A DNA stretch of 64,000 bases, taken from NCBI GenBank assembly GCA_046733355.1, contig JBKPOZ010000010.1, forward strand, positions 1 through 64,000. Reading direction: 5' to 3'. Positions 1-8,532 of this stretch are shown here, piece by piece. The number at the start of each line of letters is the position of its first letter. The first letter of the stretch is position 1. Source of the stretch: VAZQ01 sp046733355. Its GTDB lineage: Bacteria; Pseudomonadota; Alphaproteobacteria; Rhizobiales; Xanthobacteraceae. The notes beneath the pieces were generated by a model. That model did not search any database. It worked only from the letters and a program-made list of their open reading frames with translations, and was not told where the DNA came from. Made by a program: the position numbers and the translations under genes.

Positions 1-235
1 CTCCACGACATGTCCGGCCCTGACCGGACCTACTCCCCAAAAAAGCGCTTGCAGATTGAGACCTGGATGCCGCCTCCGGTCGGGGAGCTATAGCAGATGT
101 CGGAACTCAGAGGACAGAGGACAGATGCCAGGGCGCCAGAAAGCGATATCTTAACCTTTTCGGCATGTGACCTCCCGCTCGCCAATATCTGATCTCTCAG
201 AATAATGCTGCGCCGCAGCAGCAGTTCCTCTCTCA
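1..235. other. intergenic, no gene seen
   Basis: No convincing coding frame is present before the repeat that starts near 236. There is a short direct repeat of an AGAGGAC unit around 109-122. Short open frames here overlap one another on both strands and look like chance. Confidence 0.5.
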
Positions 236-333
236 TGTCGTGCCCGCGAAAGCGGGCACCCAGTACACCACCAGCCACGCGTACTGGATCCTGCCGTGAT
301 TACTGGTTCGCCCGCATGCGCGGGCGATGACAT
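236..333. repeat. palindromic interspersed repeat
   Basis: Three hairpins in a row: TGCCCGC/GCGGGCA (241-258, 4-nt loop), CCAGTAC/GTACTGG (about 260-291) and CGCCCGC/GCGGGCG (309-326). This is the multi-stem REP-like design seen at other intergenic sites of this window. It lies just beyond the 3' end of the leftward HugZ-like gene, so it may also stop or stabilise that transcript. Confidence 0.75.
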
Positions 334-346
334 GCGTCGTGGCCGG

Positions 347-1075
347 TCAGGCCGTGACCGCCCTCGCCTGCTCGGCCAGATCAATGAGCACCTTGCGCAG
401 AGCGTCAGGCGAGCGCACCGGCGCCGGAAACGGCAGGCGCAAGGCGCGCCGGCCAAGCTGCAGCTCGAGGCCTTCCGGATCGCAGCCGACGCATTGCCAT
501 GCGCCGTCTTCGGCTCCCAGGAGTTTCGTTGCGTAAAGCCGCACGGCGTCCGCATGGTCATTATTCATGTGCGCCAGGATATCCGGTTCTGCCTCGATCA
601 GTGCTTGCGCATCGTCCGTGCGCGTCAGCACCTGTTCCGGCCCAAGATCAACGATGCGCCCAAATCCGGCGACCAGATGCGTTCGCTTGATCTCGATTTC
701 GAAGACCCCGAAATCCGTGAAGCTCGCGAACAGCTCGGCATCGGGGTGTCGCGTCATATAGCGACGGCGCGCTGCAGGATTTTCAGTCCTCACCGCCGTG
801 CCCATCAGCATGACGCGCGCGCCTTCGAGGGGATCGCCCTCGCGGCGCTCGTCGAGCATCAGCGAGACGCGCCAGTCGGCAAGAATGTTTTTCGTGTGTA
901 CGGCAAGTGCGGAGATGAACAGCAGCGGCGCGCCATTCGCCGCGGTCGCGACATTGACCAGCGAGCAATAGGGATCGCCCCACCCGCGCATGAGCGTGGC
1001 GAGCGCCCCTGGGCGCGCCTCGCGCAGCAGCTTTTTCACGGCAGCTGCCGGATCAAAGTCGGTCGATGGCTGCAT
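347..1075 (-). CDS. HugZ-like / PNPOx-fold protein
   Basis: A protein of 242 aa with the split-barrel flavin/heme-binding fold of the pyridoxamine 5'-phosphate oxidase superfamily in its N-terminal 150 residues, followed by a DUF2470-like tail containing the motif HMNNDHADAV. This two-part design is that of HugZ/HutZ-type heme-utilisation proteins; heme or flavin binding is inferred from the family. The frame is open upstream to 1153, but that stretch comes from an interspersed repeat (it would encode MAGTSPAMT, a typical repeat translation), so the ATG at 1075 (MQPSTDF) is chosen. It is divergent from chvI. Relatives often have pckA at this position beside chvI; none is here. Confidence 0.8.
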   Translation of the reverse strand: MQPSTDFDPAAAVKKLLREARPGALATLMRGWGDPYCSLVNVATAANGAPLLFISALAVHTKNILADWRVSLMLDERREGDPLEGARVMLMGTAVRTENPAARRRYMTRHPDAELFASFTDFGVFEIEIKRTHLVAGFGRIVDLGPEQVLTRTDDAQALIEAEPDILAHMNNDHADAVRLYATKLLGAEDGAWQCVGCDPEGLELQLGRRALRLPFPAPVRSPDALRKVLIDLAEQARAVTA

Positions 1076-1083
1076 GCCCCGTT

Positions 1084-1212
1084 TGTAGGGTGGGTTGAGC
1101 GCAAGCGAAACCCACCGCCGCCATCTCGTCATGGCCGGGCTTGTCCCGGCCATCCACGTCTTTTATGCGGCGCGACAGACGTGGATGCCCGGCCCAAGGC
1201 CGGGCATGACGG
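1084..1212. repeat. two adjacent palindromic repeats
   Basis: A short hairpin GGTGGGTT...AACCCACC (1088-1115) is followed by a longer element (1127-1212) made of GGCCGGG-CTTGT-CCCGGCC and GCCCGGC-CCAAG-GCCGGGC stems joined by an inverted ACGTC/GACGT pair. Related copies lie at 10376-10438 and 18078-18166. It separates the divergent HugZ-like gene and chvI and sits upstream of both starts. Confidence 0.8.
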
Positions 1213-1379
1213 TGCGTGTGTGATGCGCACAAATGCGCGAGCGGCTCTGGAGCGAACTGGCCATCGCCGGTATGCTGCAAACCCATTGATCAATCACGCA
1301 TTTGGCAGGAAACCGCCACATTTCGGCCCAGCTGTAATGGCTTCACAGTGGCGGGGCACCAGATCAGGGAACGGGGCTA

Positions 1380-2078
1380 ATGCCGACCATCGCTCTCGTC
1401 GATGACGATCGCAATATTCTCACTTCGGTTTCGATTGCGCTCGAAGCCGAAGGCTACCGCATCATGACTTATACGGACGGCGCGTCCGCGCTCGACGGTT
1501 TCAAGACCAGCCCGCCCGATCTCGCCATCCTCGATATCAAGATGCCGCGCATGGACGGGATGGAGACGCTCCGCCGCCTGCGCCAGAAGTCGGATATGCC
1601 GGTGATCTTTCTCACCTCCAAGGACGAGGAGATCGACGAGCTGTTCGGCCTCAAGATGGGCGCCGACGACTTTATTCGGAAGCCCTTCTCGCAGCGGCTC
1701 CTGGTCGAGCGCGTCAAGGCGATCCTGCGTCGCGCTACGCCGAAGGACGGCAGCGCACCCAAGGAAACCGACGCCGCCAAGGTGCTCGAGCGCGGCCTGT
1801 TGCGCATGGACCCCGAGCGCCATACCTGCACGTGGAAAAACGAGCCGGTCACGCTCACGGTGACCGAGTTTTTGATTCTGCAGGCGCTCGCGAGCCGTCC
1901 CGGCGTGGTGAAAAGCCGCAACGCCCTGATGGACGCCGCCTACGACGACCAGGTCTATGTGGACGATCGCACCATCGACAGCCACATCAAGCGGCTGCGC
2001 AAGAAGTTCAAGAGCACCGACGAGGAGTTCGACATGATCGAAACCCTCTATGGCGTGGGCTATCGCTTCAAGGAGTGA
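1380..2078 (+). CDS. chvI: response regulator ChvI
   Basis: OmpR/PhoB-type response regulator of 232 aa. The receiver domain (about 1-120) has acidic residues D8-D10, phospho-acceptor D52 in LAILDIKMP, T79 and K101; the winged-helix DNA-binding domain fills about 130-230 and ends in the usual YGVGYRF. The sensor kinase gene ChvG follows 157 nt downstream on the same strand. In Rhizobiales, ChvI/BvrR controls envelope, exopolysaccharide, acid-stress and host-interaction genes, and the neighbouring hprK and PTS genes are the conserved context, which makes the assignment firm. Confidence 0.95.
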   Translation: MPTIALVDDDRNILTSVSIALEAEGYRIMTYTDGASALDGFKTSPPDLAILDIKMPRMDGMETLRRLRQKSDMPVIFLTSKDEEIDELFGLKMGADDFIRKPFSQRLLVERVKAILRRATPKDGSAPKETDAAKVLERGLLRMDPERHTCTWKNEPVTLTVTEFLILQALASRPGVVKSRNALMDAAYDDQVYVDDRTIDSHIKRLRKKFKSTDEEFDMIETLYGVGYRFKE

Positions 2079-2110
2079 TCCCGCCCCGTCGCCGCCGCGG
2101 GTGGGAAGGT

Positions 2111-2178
2111 CGTCCGCTCATTCCCGCGCAAGCGGGAATCCAGAAGGACTGGGTCCTCGCTTTCGCGGGGACGAACGG
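2111..2178. repeat. palindromic repeat between chvI and chvG
   Basis: Contains the hairpin ATTCCCGC-GCAA-GCGGGAAT (about 2120-2139), then a CGTCC...GGACG outer pair. The repeat lies inside the likely chvI-chvG transcript, where it could make an RNA stem that sets the ratio of the two products. Confidence 0.7.
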
Positions 2179-2235
2179 AAGGCAGGCGGGTGATCAGCTC
2201 CAACTAATGCGAGGCCGGCAACCGGCAGACCGATC

Positions 2236-4008
2236 GTGCTCAATCGAACGCCGGAAAGCTTCACCACTTCCATCGAGCAGCCGCTCGACGAGACCGCGCC
2301 GTCTGTGCCCCAGCGCAGCCGCCTGGTCGAGCTGCTGCTGCAAAGCTGGTACCTGTTCGTCCGCATCAGCTTCTCGAGCCTGACGCGGCGCATCATCTTC
2401 CTCAACGTGACCGGCCTGTTCGCGCTGGTCATCGGCGTGATCTATCTCTCGCAATTCCGCGCCGGTCTCATCGATGCGCGGGTGCAAAGCCTGCTCGTGC
2501 AGGGCGAGATCATCGCCGGCGCGGTTGCCGCGTCCGCGACGGTCGAAACCGACACCATCAGGATTGATCCGGAAAAGCTCCTCGATCTGCAGGCGGGCGA
2601 AAGCTACGGGCCGTCCGAGGAGGCCCTGTCCGGCCTCGAATTTCCGATCAATCCCGAGCGCGTCGGGCCGGTGTTGCGGCGGCTCGTGTCGCCGACGAAC
2701 ACGCGCGCGCGCATCTACGATCGCGACGGCACGCTCGTTCTCGACAGCAGCAATCTCTACGACGTGCTGCGCTTCGACCTGCCGCCGCCGACGAAAAGGC
2801 CGCGCTGGCTCGACCAGGCCTATGTGGCAATGCGCACCTGGCTCAGTCGCGGCAAGCTGCCGCGCTATCGCGAGCTCGCGGACGGCAAGAGCTACGAGGA
2901 AGTGGCGAATGCCCTCAAGGGCTTCAAATCCAGCATGGTGCGCATTAATGACCGCGCCGAGGTGATCGTCTCGGTCGCGGTGCCGGTGCAGCGGTTCCGC
3001 GCCGTGCGCGGCTCGCTCATGCTGTCGACGCAGGGGGCCGACATCGACAACATGGTCGGCGCCGAGCGCCTCGCGATTTTCAAGCTGTTCCTGATCGCTG
3101 CGGGAGTCATGGTGCTTCTCTCTTTCCTGCTCGCGGGCACCATCGCGGGCCCGGTGCGGCGCCTCGCGGAAAGCGCCCAGATGGTGCGCCGGCGCATCCG
3201 CACGCGCGTGGAAATCCCGGATCTGAGCCACCGCCGCGACGAGATCGGCCATTTGTCAGGTTCTCTGAGAGATATGACCGACGCGCTCTACACGCGCATC
3301 GAGGCGATCGAGCGCTTTGCCGCCGACGTGGCGCACGAGTTGAAAAACCCGCTCACCTCGCTGCGCTCAGCGGTCGAGACCCTGCCGCTCGCGAAGAGCG
3401 AAGAGAGCCGCAACCGGCTCCTCGATGTAATCAAGCACGATGTTCGAAGACTCGACAGGCTCATTTCCGATATTTCCGACGCGAGCCGGCTCGATGCGGA
3501 AATGCAGCGCCAGGAGGCGCAGCCCGTCGATATGGCGAAGCTCCTGACCACGGTGATCGGCGTCGCCAACGAGCGTCAGAACGACGCCGTTCGCGTGAGC
3601 CTGAGCTTCGAGGGACGGCCGGGCTCCTTCCTGGTCATAGGTCACGATTCGCGGCTGGGCCAAGTCGTCGACAATCTCGTCGACAACGCGCGTTCCTTCT
3701 CGCCGCCCGGAGGCGAGGTGCGGGTCACTTGCCGACGCGTGCGCAACGAGATCGAAATCGTCGTCGAGGATGACGGCCCCGGCATCCCGCCCGAGGCCAT
3801 GGAAAGAATCTTCGACCGCTTCTACACCCACCGGCCGGATCAGGATTTTGGACAGAATTCCGGGCTCGGTCTCTCCATCTCCAAACAGATCGTCGACGCC
3901 CATGACGGGCGCATCTGGGCGGAGAACCGCAAAAGCGCTTCATTGAATCCGAGCGAGCCCGCCAAGGTGGTCGGCGCCCGCTTCACGGTTCGCCTGCCGG
4001 CGATGTAA
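2236..4008 (+). CDS. chvG: sensor histidine kinase ChvG
   Basis: Membrane sensor kinase of 590 aa. A transmembrane segment near residues 50-75 and another near 285-310 flank a periplasmic sensor region; a HAMP linker follows. The dimerisation box has H367 in AADVAHELKNP, and the ATPase domain shows the N box (VVDNLVDNA), DDGPGIP and GLGLS. It phosphorylates ChvI. The stop codon overlaps the start of hprK by one base (TAATG), so the two are translationally coupled, tying envelope sensing to the PTS-type regulators downstream. Confidence 0.95.
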   Translation: MLNRTPESFTTSIEQPLDETAPSVPQRSRLVELLLQSWYLFVRISFSSLTRRIIFLNVTGLFALVIGVIYLSQFRAGLIDARVQSLLVQGEIIAGAVAASATVETDTIRIDPEKLLDLQAGESYGPSEEALSGLEFPINPERVGPVLRRLVSPTNTRARIYDRDGTLVLDSSNLYDVLRFDLPPPTKRPRWLDQAYVAMRTWLSRGKLPRYRELADGKSYEEVANALKGFKSSMVRINDRAEVIVSVAVPVQRFRAVRGSLMLSTQGADIDNMVGAERLAIFKLFLIAAGVMVLLSFLLAGTIAGPVRRLAESAQMVRRRIRTRVEIPDLSHRRDEIGHLSGSLRDMTDALYTRIEAIERFAADVAHELKNPLTSLRSAVETLPLAKSEESRNRLLDVIKHDVRRLDRLISDISDASRLDAEMQRQEAQPVDMAKLLTTVIGVANERQNDAVRVSLSFEGRPGSFLVIGHDSRLGQVVDNLVDNARSFSPPGGEVRVTCRRVRNEIEIVVEDDGPGIPPEAMERIFDRFYTHRPDQDFGQNSGLGLSISKQIVDAHDGRIWAENRKSASLNPSEPAKVVGARFTVRLPAM

Positions 4009-4472
4009 TGGCGCAAGCTCCGAGCGTGCACGCCTGCGCGGTATTGGCAGGCGCGCGTGCGGTGCTCATTCGCGGTCCCGCCGGTTCCGGAAAATCGCGC
4101 CTGGCGCTCGGGCTCATTCAGGCAGGGCAAGCGGGCCTCCTGCCCTTCGCGCGCCTGATCGGCGACGATCGCGTGACGCTCGAAAACTGTAACGGCCGGC
4201 TCCTCGTGCGCTCGGCGGCTGCGCTCACCGGACTTTTGGAAATGCGCGGGGTTGGCATTCGAAAAGTCCCGCAAGAGCCCGTGGCCGTGGTGGGTCTGGT
4301 TGTCGACCTGGGCGTTCCCGGCGCCGAGCGGCTACCCGAGGAAAGCACCACCGTCGTATGCGACGTGCGCCTGCCCTACCTTGCCTTTCCGGCGGGAGAA
4401 GACCCGCTGCCTTCGGTGATCGGCGCGCTGACCAGCGTTAGAGGAAATTCTGCAATCATCTCAGGTGGTTAG
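4008..4472 (+). CDS. hprK: short HPr kinase/phosphorylase
   Basis: A protein of 154 aa, the short alphaproteobacterial form that keeps only the C-terminal catalytic domain of HprK/P. The Walker A motif GPAGSGKS is at about residues 25-32, GDDR (about 50) is the catalytic acidic loop, and LEMRGVGIRKVP is the family signature. It phosphorylates a serine of HPr (gene at 5056). Its ATG overlaps the chvG stop. The 185-nt gap to the EIIA gene holds no further gene. Confidence 0.93.
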   Translation: MAQAPSVHACAVLAGARAVLIRGPAGSGKSRLALGLIQAGQAGLLPFARLIGDDRVTLENCNGRLLVRSAAALTGLLEMRGVGIRKVPQEPVAVVGLVVDLGVPGAERLPEESTTVVCDVRLPYLAFPAGEDPLPSVIGALTSVRGNSAIISGG

Positions 4473-4657
4473 ACTTTGCTAAGCCGTGCGGCCCATGGTG
4501 GCTGGCCGCCTGGGTGGCGATTCGGTCACGCCGCGTCTTTTTCTGCAATGCAATATCCTCCGCCGATTGCTAAAAAACGCGGCTCTGCCGATATGCTGTG
4601 CTGAGGGCGATGTTGCGTAGGTGCGGTGCAGGGGTCGGGGTGCCCGCGGGGAGCTGT

Positions 4658-5059
4658 ATGATCGGTCTCGTTCTGGTCACCCACGGGCGGCTTGCTCTCG
4701 AGTTCCGCTCGGCCCTCGAGCACGTCATGGGCCCCCAGCCGCAGATCGAGGCGGTGACCATCGACCCCGAGGACGATGTCGAGCAGCGCCGCAAGGACAT
4801 CATCGAGGCGGTCAAGCGCGTGGACAGCGGACAAGGCGTCGCTATTCTCACCGACATGTTCGGCGGCACCCCGTCCAATCTCGCCATCTCCGTCATGAGC
4901 CGTCCAAAGGTCGAGGTGCTCGCGGGCATCAACCTGCCCATGCTCGTCAAGCTCGCCAAGGTGCGCGGCGAGTGCCCGCTTTCCGATGCGGTCGCCGCGG
5001 CGCAGGATTCCGGGCGCAAATACATCACCATCGCCAGTCGCGTTCTCACCGGCAAATGA
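4658..5059 (+). CDS. PTS EIIA, mannose family
   Basis: EIIA(Man)-type phosphocarrier of 133 aa. It opens with MIGLVLVTHGRLA, where the His of VTHG is the phosphorylated residue, and contains the DMFGGTPSNLA motif. The frame is open 60 nt further upstream, but the ATG at 4658 gives the normal family start and follows GGGGAGC. No sugar permease (EIIB, C or D) is in the window, so this belongs to the incomplete regulatory PTS of Rhizobiales, taking phosphate from HPr and acting on other proteins. The stop overlaps the HPr start (ATGA). Confidence 0.93.
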   Translation: MIGLVLVTHGRLALEFRSALEHVMGPQPQIEAVTIDPEDDVEQRRKDIIEAVKRVDSGQGVAILTDMFGGTPSNLAISVMSRPKVEVLAGINLPMLVKLAKVRGECPLSDAVAAAQDSGRKYITIASRVLTGK

Positions 5060-5382
5060 CGGCGGCAGGTCTGAACCAATCCGTGGCAGCGACTGACGAT
5101 TCCAAACCGACCACGGTCACGCGCGAGCTTGAAATCTGCAACAAGTTGGGCCTGCACGCGCGCGCTTCGGCAAAATTCGTGCAGACGGTCGAGAAATTCG
5201 ATGCCGACGTGAGGGTGAGGTGCGGCCACGAAAGCGTGGGCGGCACCTCGATCATGGGGCTCTTGATGCTCGCGGCCGGTCCGGGCACGACAATAACGAT
5301 CGAGGCAAGCGGACCGCAGGCGCAGGAAGTGATGGAAGCGCTCACCAGCCTGATCAGCGGCCGCTTTACCGAAGGCGAATGA
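5056..5382 (+). CDS. phosphocarrier protein HPr
   Basis: HPr family protein of 108 aa. The signature KLGLHARAS carries the EI-phosphorylated His, and GGTSIMGLLML carries the Ser phosphorylated by HprK. About 20 residues precede the HPr core, more than in enteric HPr; an internal start cannot be excluded, but the ATGA overlap with the EIIA gene supports coupling from 5056. Together with hprK and EIIA it forms a regulatory PTS chain. Confidence 0.93.
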   Translation: MTAAGLNQSVAATDDSKPTTVTRELEICNKLGLHARASAKFVQTVEKFDADVRVRCGHESVGGTSIMGLLMLAAGPGTTITIEASGPQAQEVMEALTSLISGRFTEGE

Positions 5383-5389
5383 GCCGCCG

Positions 5390-6034
5390 CTAGGCCGCGC
5401 GCTTTTGCAGAAATTTTGCCGCCTGGCGCAGGTCGGCGACGAAGGCGCGATATTCGCGTGCCTTGTCGGCGCGATCCTCGATGCGCAACAGCATGGAGGG
5501 ATGGATGGTGACCAGGGCAGCGGTGCCGTCGGTAAGCTCCAACGGGGCGCCGCGCACCTTGCCGATGGTGAGCGGCCGGCCAAAGAGGCTGCGCGCGGCC
5601 GTGGCTCCTAGCGCGACAATGCCCGAGGGCCGAACGATCGCCCGCTCGGTCTCGAGCCAGATGCGGCAGCGCTCGATCTCGTAGCTGTTCGGGCGCTTGT
5701 GCAGGCGGCGCTTGCCGCGCATCTCGTGCTTGAAATGCTTGACCGCATTGGTGACGAACACCTCTTCGCGCGGAATGCCGGCCTCCTCGAGCGCCTCGTC
5801 GAGCACCCGCCCGGCGGGGCCGACGAAGGGCTTGCCGGCGAGGTCTTCCTTGTCGCCCGGTTGCTCGCCGACGAGCATGAGATGGGCATGGCGCCTTCCC
5901 TCCCCCGGCACCGCCTGGGTCGCATTCTGGTAGAGCGGACAGCGGCGGCATTCATGCTCGGCGCGCGCGAGCTCCCGCAACGAGGTGATGGCGGGGGGCG
6001 TTTCGGGATCGAGGGGGAGTTTCGCTAAAGCCAT
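5390..6034 (-). CDS. UdgX-type uracil-DNA binding protein
   Basis: Uracil-DNA glycosylase superfamily protein of 214 aa from the ATG at 6034 (a further in-frame ATG is at 6046). It has the GEQPGDKED motif and, in the middle, the insertion GKRRLHKRPN. That KRR(I/L)H loop marks UdgX, the subfamily in which the loop histidine attacks the sugar and leaves the protein covalently bound to the abasic product. An N-terminal CxxC (ECRRC) and one later Cys (IERC) remain from the Fe-S ligand set; family 4 has a Cys where this protein has VKHFKHE. The gene is convergent with HPr and divergent from ahcY. Covalent activity is inferred from the loop only. Confidence 0.88.
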   Translation of the reverse strand: MALAKLPLDPETPPAITSLRELARAEHECRRCPLYQNATQAVPGEGRRHAHLMLVGEQPGDKEDLAGKPFVGPAGRVLDEALEEAGIPREEVFVTNAVKHFKHEMRGKRRLHKRPNSYEIERCRIWLETERAIVRPSGIVALGATAARSLFGRPLTIGKVRGAPLELTDGTAALVTIHPSMLLRIEDRADKAREYRAFVADLRQAAKFLQKRAA

Positions 6035-6094
6035 GGCAGCTCTCAACCGAGAACGCCGCGCCGCTGCGCCGGTTCAGCCCCCGTGGCACATGAA

Positions 6095-6116
6095 GATATA
6101 AACAATTCTTTATATC
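6095..6116. promoter_or_regulatory. palindromic operator upstream of ahcY
   Basis: A 22-nt near-perfect palindrome with 8-bp arms GATATAAA/TTTATATC around CAATTC, 69 nt before the ahcY start. It resembles the ATATAAAG-type palindromes bound by ArsR-family regulators of SAH and methionine metabolism (SahR-like) in Proteobacteria. The match to that motif is from memory and not computed. The regulator gene is not in the window. Confidence 0.65.
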
Positions 6117-6184
6117 CTCGTTGCTGCCTGATCCCGGCCCTGCTATGAGGCTCTTCCTCCCACCCCAAGCCCCCAGGGAACGCC

Positions 6185-7630
6185 ATGACCGCTGCCTCGA
6201 AAGCCGCCAGAAGCCCCCATGCGAGCAAGGCGCCTGAGGCCGATTACGTGGTGAAGGACATCGGCCTTGCGGAATGGGGGCGCAAGGAAATCGCCATTGC
6301 CGAGACCGAGATGCCCGGGCTCATGGCCACGCGGGAGGAATATGGGCCCGAGCAGCCCCTGCGCGGCGCCCGCATCTGCGGCTCGCTGCACATGACCATC
6401 CAGACCGCTGTGCTCATCGAGACGCTCAAGGCCTTGGGCGCCGACGTGCGCTGGGCGTCGTGCAACATCTATTCGACCCAGGACCACGCGGCGGCGGCCG
6501 TGGCCGCGAGCGGCACGTCCGTCTTCGCGGTCAAGGGCGAGACGCTCAAGGACTACTGGGAATATCAGCACCGCATCTTCGAATGGGGCGACGGCGGCTC
6601 GCCCAACATGATCCTCGATGACGGCGGCGACGCCACGCTTTTGATCCATCTCGGCTTGCGTGCCGAGCAAGGCGAAACCGGCGTGATTTCCAAGCCCACC
6701 AACGAGGAGGAAGAAGTTCTCTTTGCCTCGATCCAGCGGCGGCTCGAGGAGAATCCCGGCTGGTACAAGAAGAATGCCGAGGCCATCCACGGCGTCACCG
6801 AGGAAACCACAACCGGCGTCCACCGCCTTTACGAGATGCAGAAGAAAGGCACCCTGTTATGGCCCGCGATCAACGTCAATGACAGCGTAACCAAATCGAA
6901 ATTCGACAATCTCTACGGCTGCCGCGAATCTCTGGTCGACGGCATCCGCCGCGGCACGGATGTGATGATGGCCGGCAAGGTTGCGATGGTGGCGGGCTTC
7001 GGCGACGTCGGCAAAGGCTCGGCGGCCTCGCTGCGTCAGGCCGGATGCCGCGTCATGATTTCGGAGGTCGACCCGATCTGTGCGCTGCAGGCCGCCATGG
7101 AAGGCTACGAAGTGGCCACCATGGAGGATGCCGCGTCCCGCGCCGACATCTTCGTCACCGCCACCGGCAATATCGACGTCATCACCATCGAGCACATGCG
7201 GAAGATGAAGGACCGCGCGATTGTTGCCAACATCGGCCATTTCGACAGCGAGATCCAGGTTTCCGCGCTGCGCAATCTGAAATGGCACAACGTGAAGCCG
7301 CAGGTCGACGAGGTCGAGTTCCCGGATGGCAAGCGCATCATTCTGTTGTCAGAAGGCCGGCTGGTGAATCTCGGCAATGCCATGGGCCATCCGAGCTTCG
7401 TGATGTCGTCCTCTTTTACCAACCAGACGCTCGCGCAGATCGAGCTTTGGACGAATTGGCGCAAATACGAGAAGAAGGTGTACACGCTGCCCAAACAACT
7501 CGACGAGAAGGTAGCCCGGCTGCACCTGGCAAAGATCGGCGTGAAGCTCACCAGAATGTCCGACCGACAGGCGGCTTACATCGGCGTGCCGGCAGGCGGG
7601 CCGTATAAGCCCGACCACTACCGCTATTAG
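6185..7630 (+). CDS. ahcY: adenosylhomocysteinase
   Basis: S-adenosylhomocysteine hydrolase of 481 aa, the full proteobacterial length. It splits SAH into adenosine and homocysteine in the methyl cycle, in the cytoplasm, with bound NAD. The NAD-binding fingerprint GFGDVGKGSA is near residue 270; RICGSLHMTIQTAVL and NLYGCRESL are substrate-site signatures; the C-terminus ends KPDHYRY as in the family. The palindrome at 6095-6116 suggests control by SAH or SAM level. Its place after hprK-EIIA-HPr is conserved in Rhizobiales. Confidence 0.97.
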   Translation: MTAASKAARSPHASKAPEADYVVKDIGLAEWGRKEIAIAETEMPGLMATREEYGPEQPLRGARICGSLHMTIQTAVLIETLKALGADVRWASCNIYSTQDHAAAAVAASGTSVFAVKGETLKDYWEYQHRIFEWGDGGSPNMILDDGGDATLLIHLGLRAEQGETGVISKPTNEEEEVLFASIQRRLEENPGWYKKNAEAIHGVTEETTTGVHRLYEMQKKGTLLWPAINVNDSVTKSKFDNLYGCRESLVDGIRRGTDVMMAGKVAMVAGFGDVGKGSAASLRQAGCRVMISEVDPICALQAAMEGYEVATMEDAASRADIFVTATGNIDVITIEHMRKMKDRAIVANIGHFDSEIQVSALRNLKWHNVKPQVDEVEFPDGKRIILLSEGRLVNLGNAMGHPSFVMSSSFTNQTLAQIELWTNWRKYEKKVYTLPKQLDEKVARLHLAKIGVKLTRMSDRQAAYIGVPAGGPYKPDHYRY

Positions 7631-7708
7631 AAAATCCGGTCCATATAACGAGCTGCCATTGCTTTGCCGCATCGACCGGCAATGCTGGGTGAGACTCGGA
7701 GCGCTTCG

Positions 7709-8500
7709 ATGTGCCGCTGGATTGCCTATCGCGGCGAGACCATCCCATTGGAGGAATACGTCACTGCGCCTGCGCATTCCCTGATCGTGCAGAGCCAGCG
7801 CGCCCTCGAATCGACGGCGGCAACGAATGGCGACGGCTTCGGAATGGGCTGGTACAGCGAGCACCCCGAGCCGGGACTTTATCGCGAGGTACGCCCGGCC
7901 TGGTCGGACGAGAATCTGCGCTATCTCTGCCGGCACATCCGCTCGCATCTTTATTTCGCTCATGTGCGCGCCTCCACCGGTACGCCCACCATGCGCCCGA
8001 ACTGCCATCCATTTGCGTGCGGCCGCTGGCTATTCATGCACAACGGCGTGATCGGCAACTGGTCGCGCTTGCGCCGGCGCGTCGAGGCTTTGATCCCGGA
8101 CGCTATCTACGGCTCGCGCATTGGCACGACCGATTCGGAGGCCGTCTTTCTCGCCATTTTGGGTGCAGGCGGCGACCGCGATCCGCTCGGCGCCACGGCG
8201 CGCGTGCTCTCCACGCTGACCGATATGGTTTCGGAGAAAAATTATACCGAGCCGTTGCGCTTCACCGCGGCGCTTGCGAATGGGCATGATCTTTATGCCT
8301 TCCGCTATTCCGCCAATGACAACGCGAATTCCCTCTATTATCGCGAGTCCGCCGGCAATGTGGTCGTCGTCTCCGAGCCGCTTGACAGCAATCGCACCCA
8401 TTGGAAGCCGGTGCCGGCCGGACATGTGGTGATTGCGCGTGCAAACCGGGCGATTGAGCTTGAGCCGCTCCCGGCCGCACAGCGCATTGCCGCCGAATAG
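7709..8500 (+). CDS. class II glutamine amidotransferase
   Basis: YafJ/EgtC-like amidotransferase of 263 aa. The start is fixed by MCRWIAYRG: Cys2 becomes the N-terminal nucleophile after Met removal. HVRASTG, NCHPFACGRWLFMHNGVIGNW and GTTDSEA are the glutaminase loop motifs. An ATG further upstream at 7664 would bury the catalytic Cys and is rejected. It stands alone between ahcY and lepA. The physiological acceptor of the ammonia or glutamyl group is unknown. An EgtD-like gene lies at the far end of the window, but the two are not linked. Confidence 0.9.
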   Translation: MCRWIAYRGETIPLEEYVTAPAHSLIVQSQRALESTAATNGDGFGMGWYSEHPEPGLYREVRPAWSDENLRYLCRHIRSHLYFAHVRASTGTPTMRPNCHPFACGRWLFMHNGVIGNWSRLRRRVEALIPDAIYGSRIGTTDSEAVFLAILGAGGDRDPLGATARVLSTLTDMVSEKNYTEPLRFTAALANGHDLYAFRYSANDNANSLYYRESAGNVVVVSEPLDSNRTHWKPVPAGHVVIARANRAIELEPLPAAQRIAAE

Positions 8501-8532
8501 CAGCCACGAACTTTGAGCCCAGCGTTCGCGCC

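Noticed and set aside
2194..3252. Minus-strand frame opposite chvG
   Set aside because: Antisense shadow of the sensor kinase; no domain, no ribosome-binding site.
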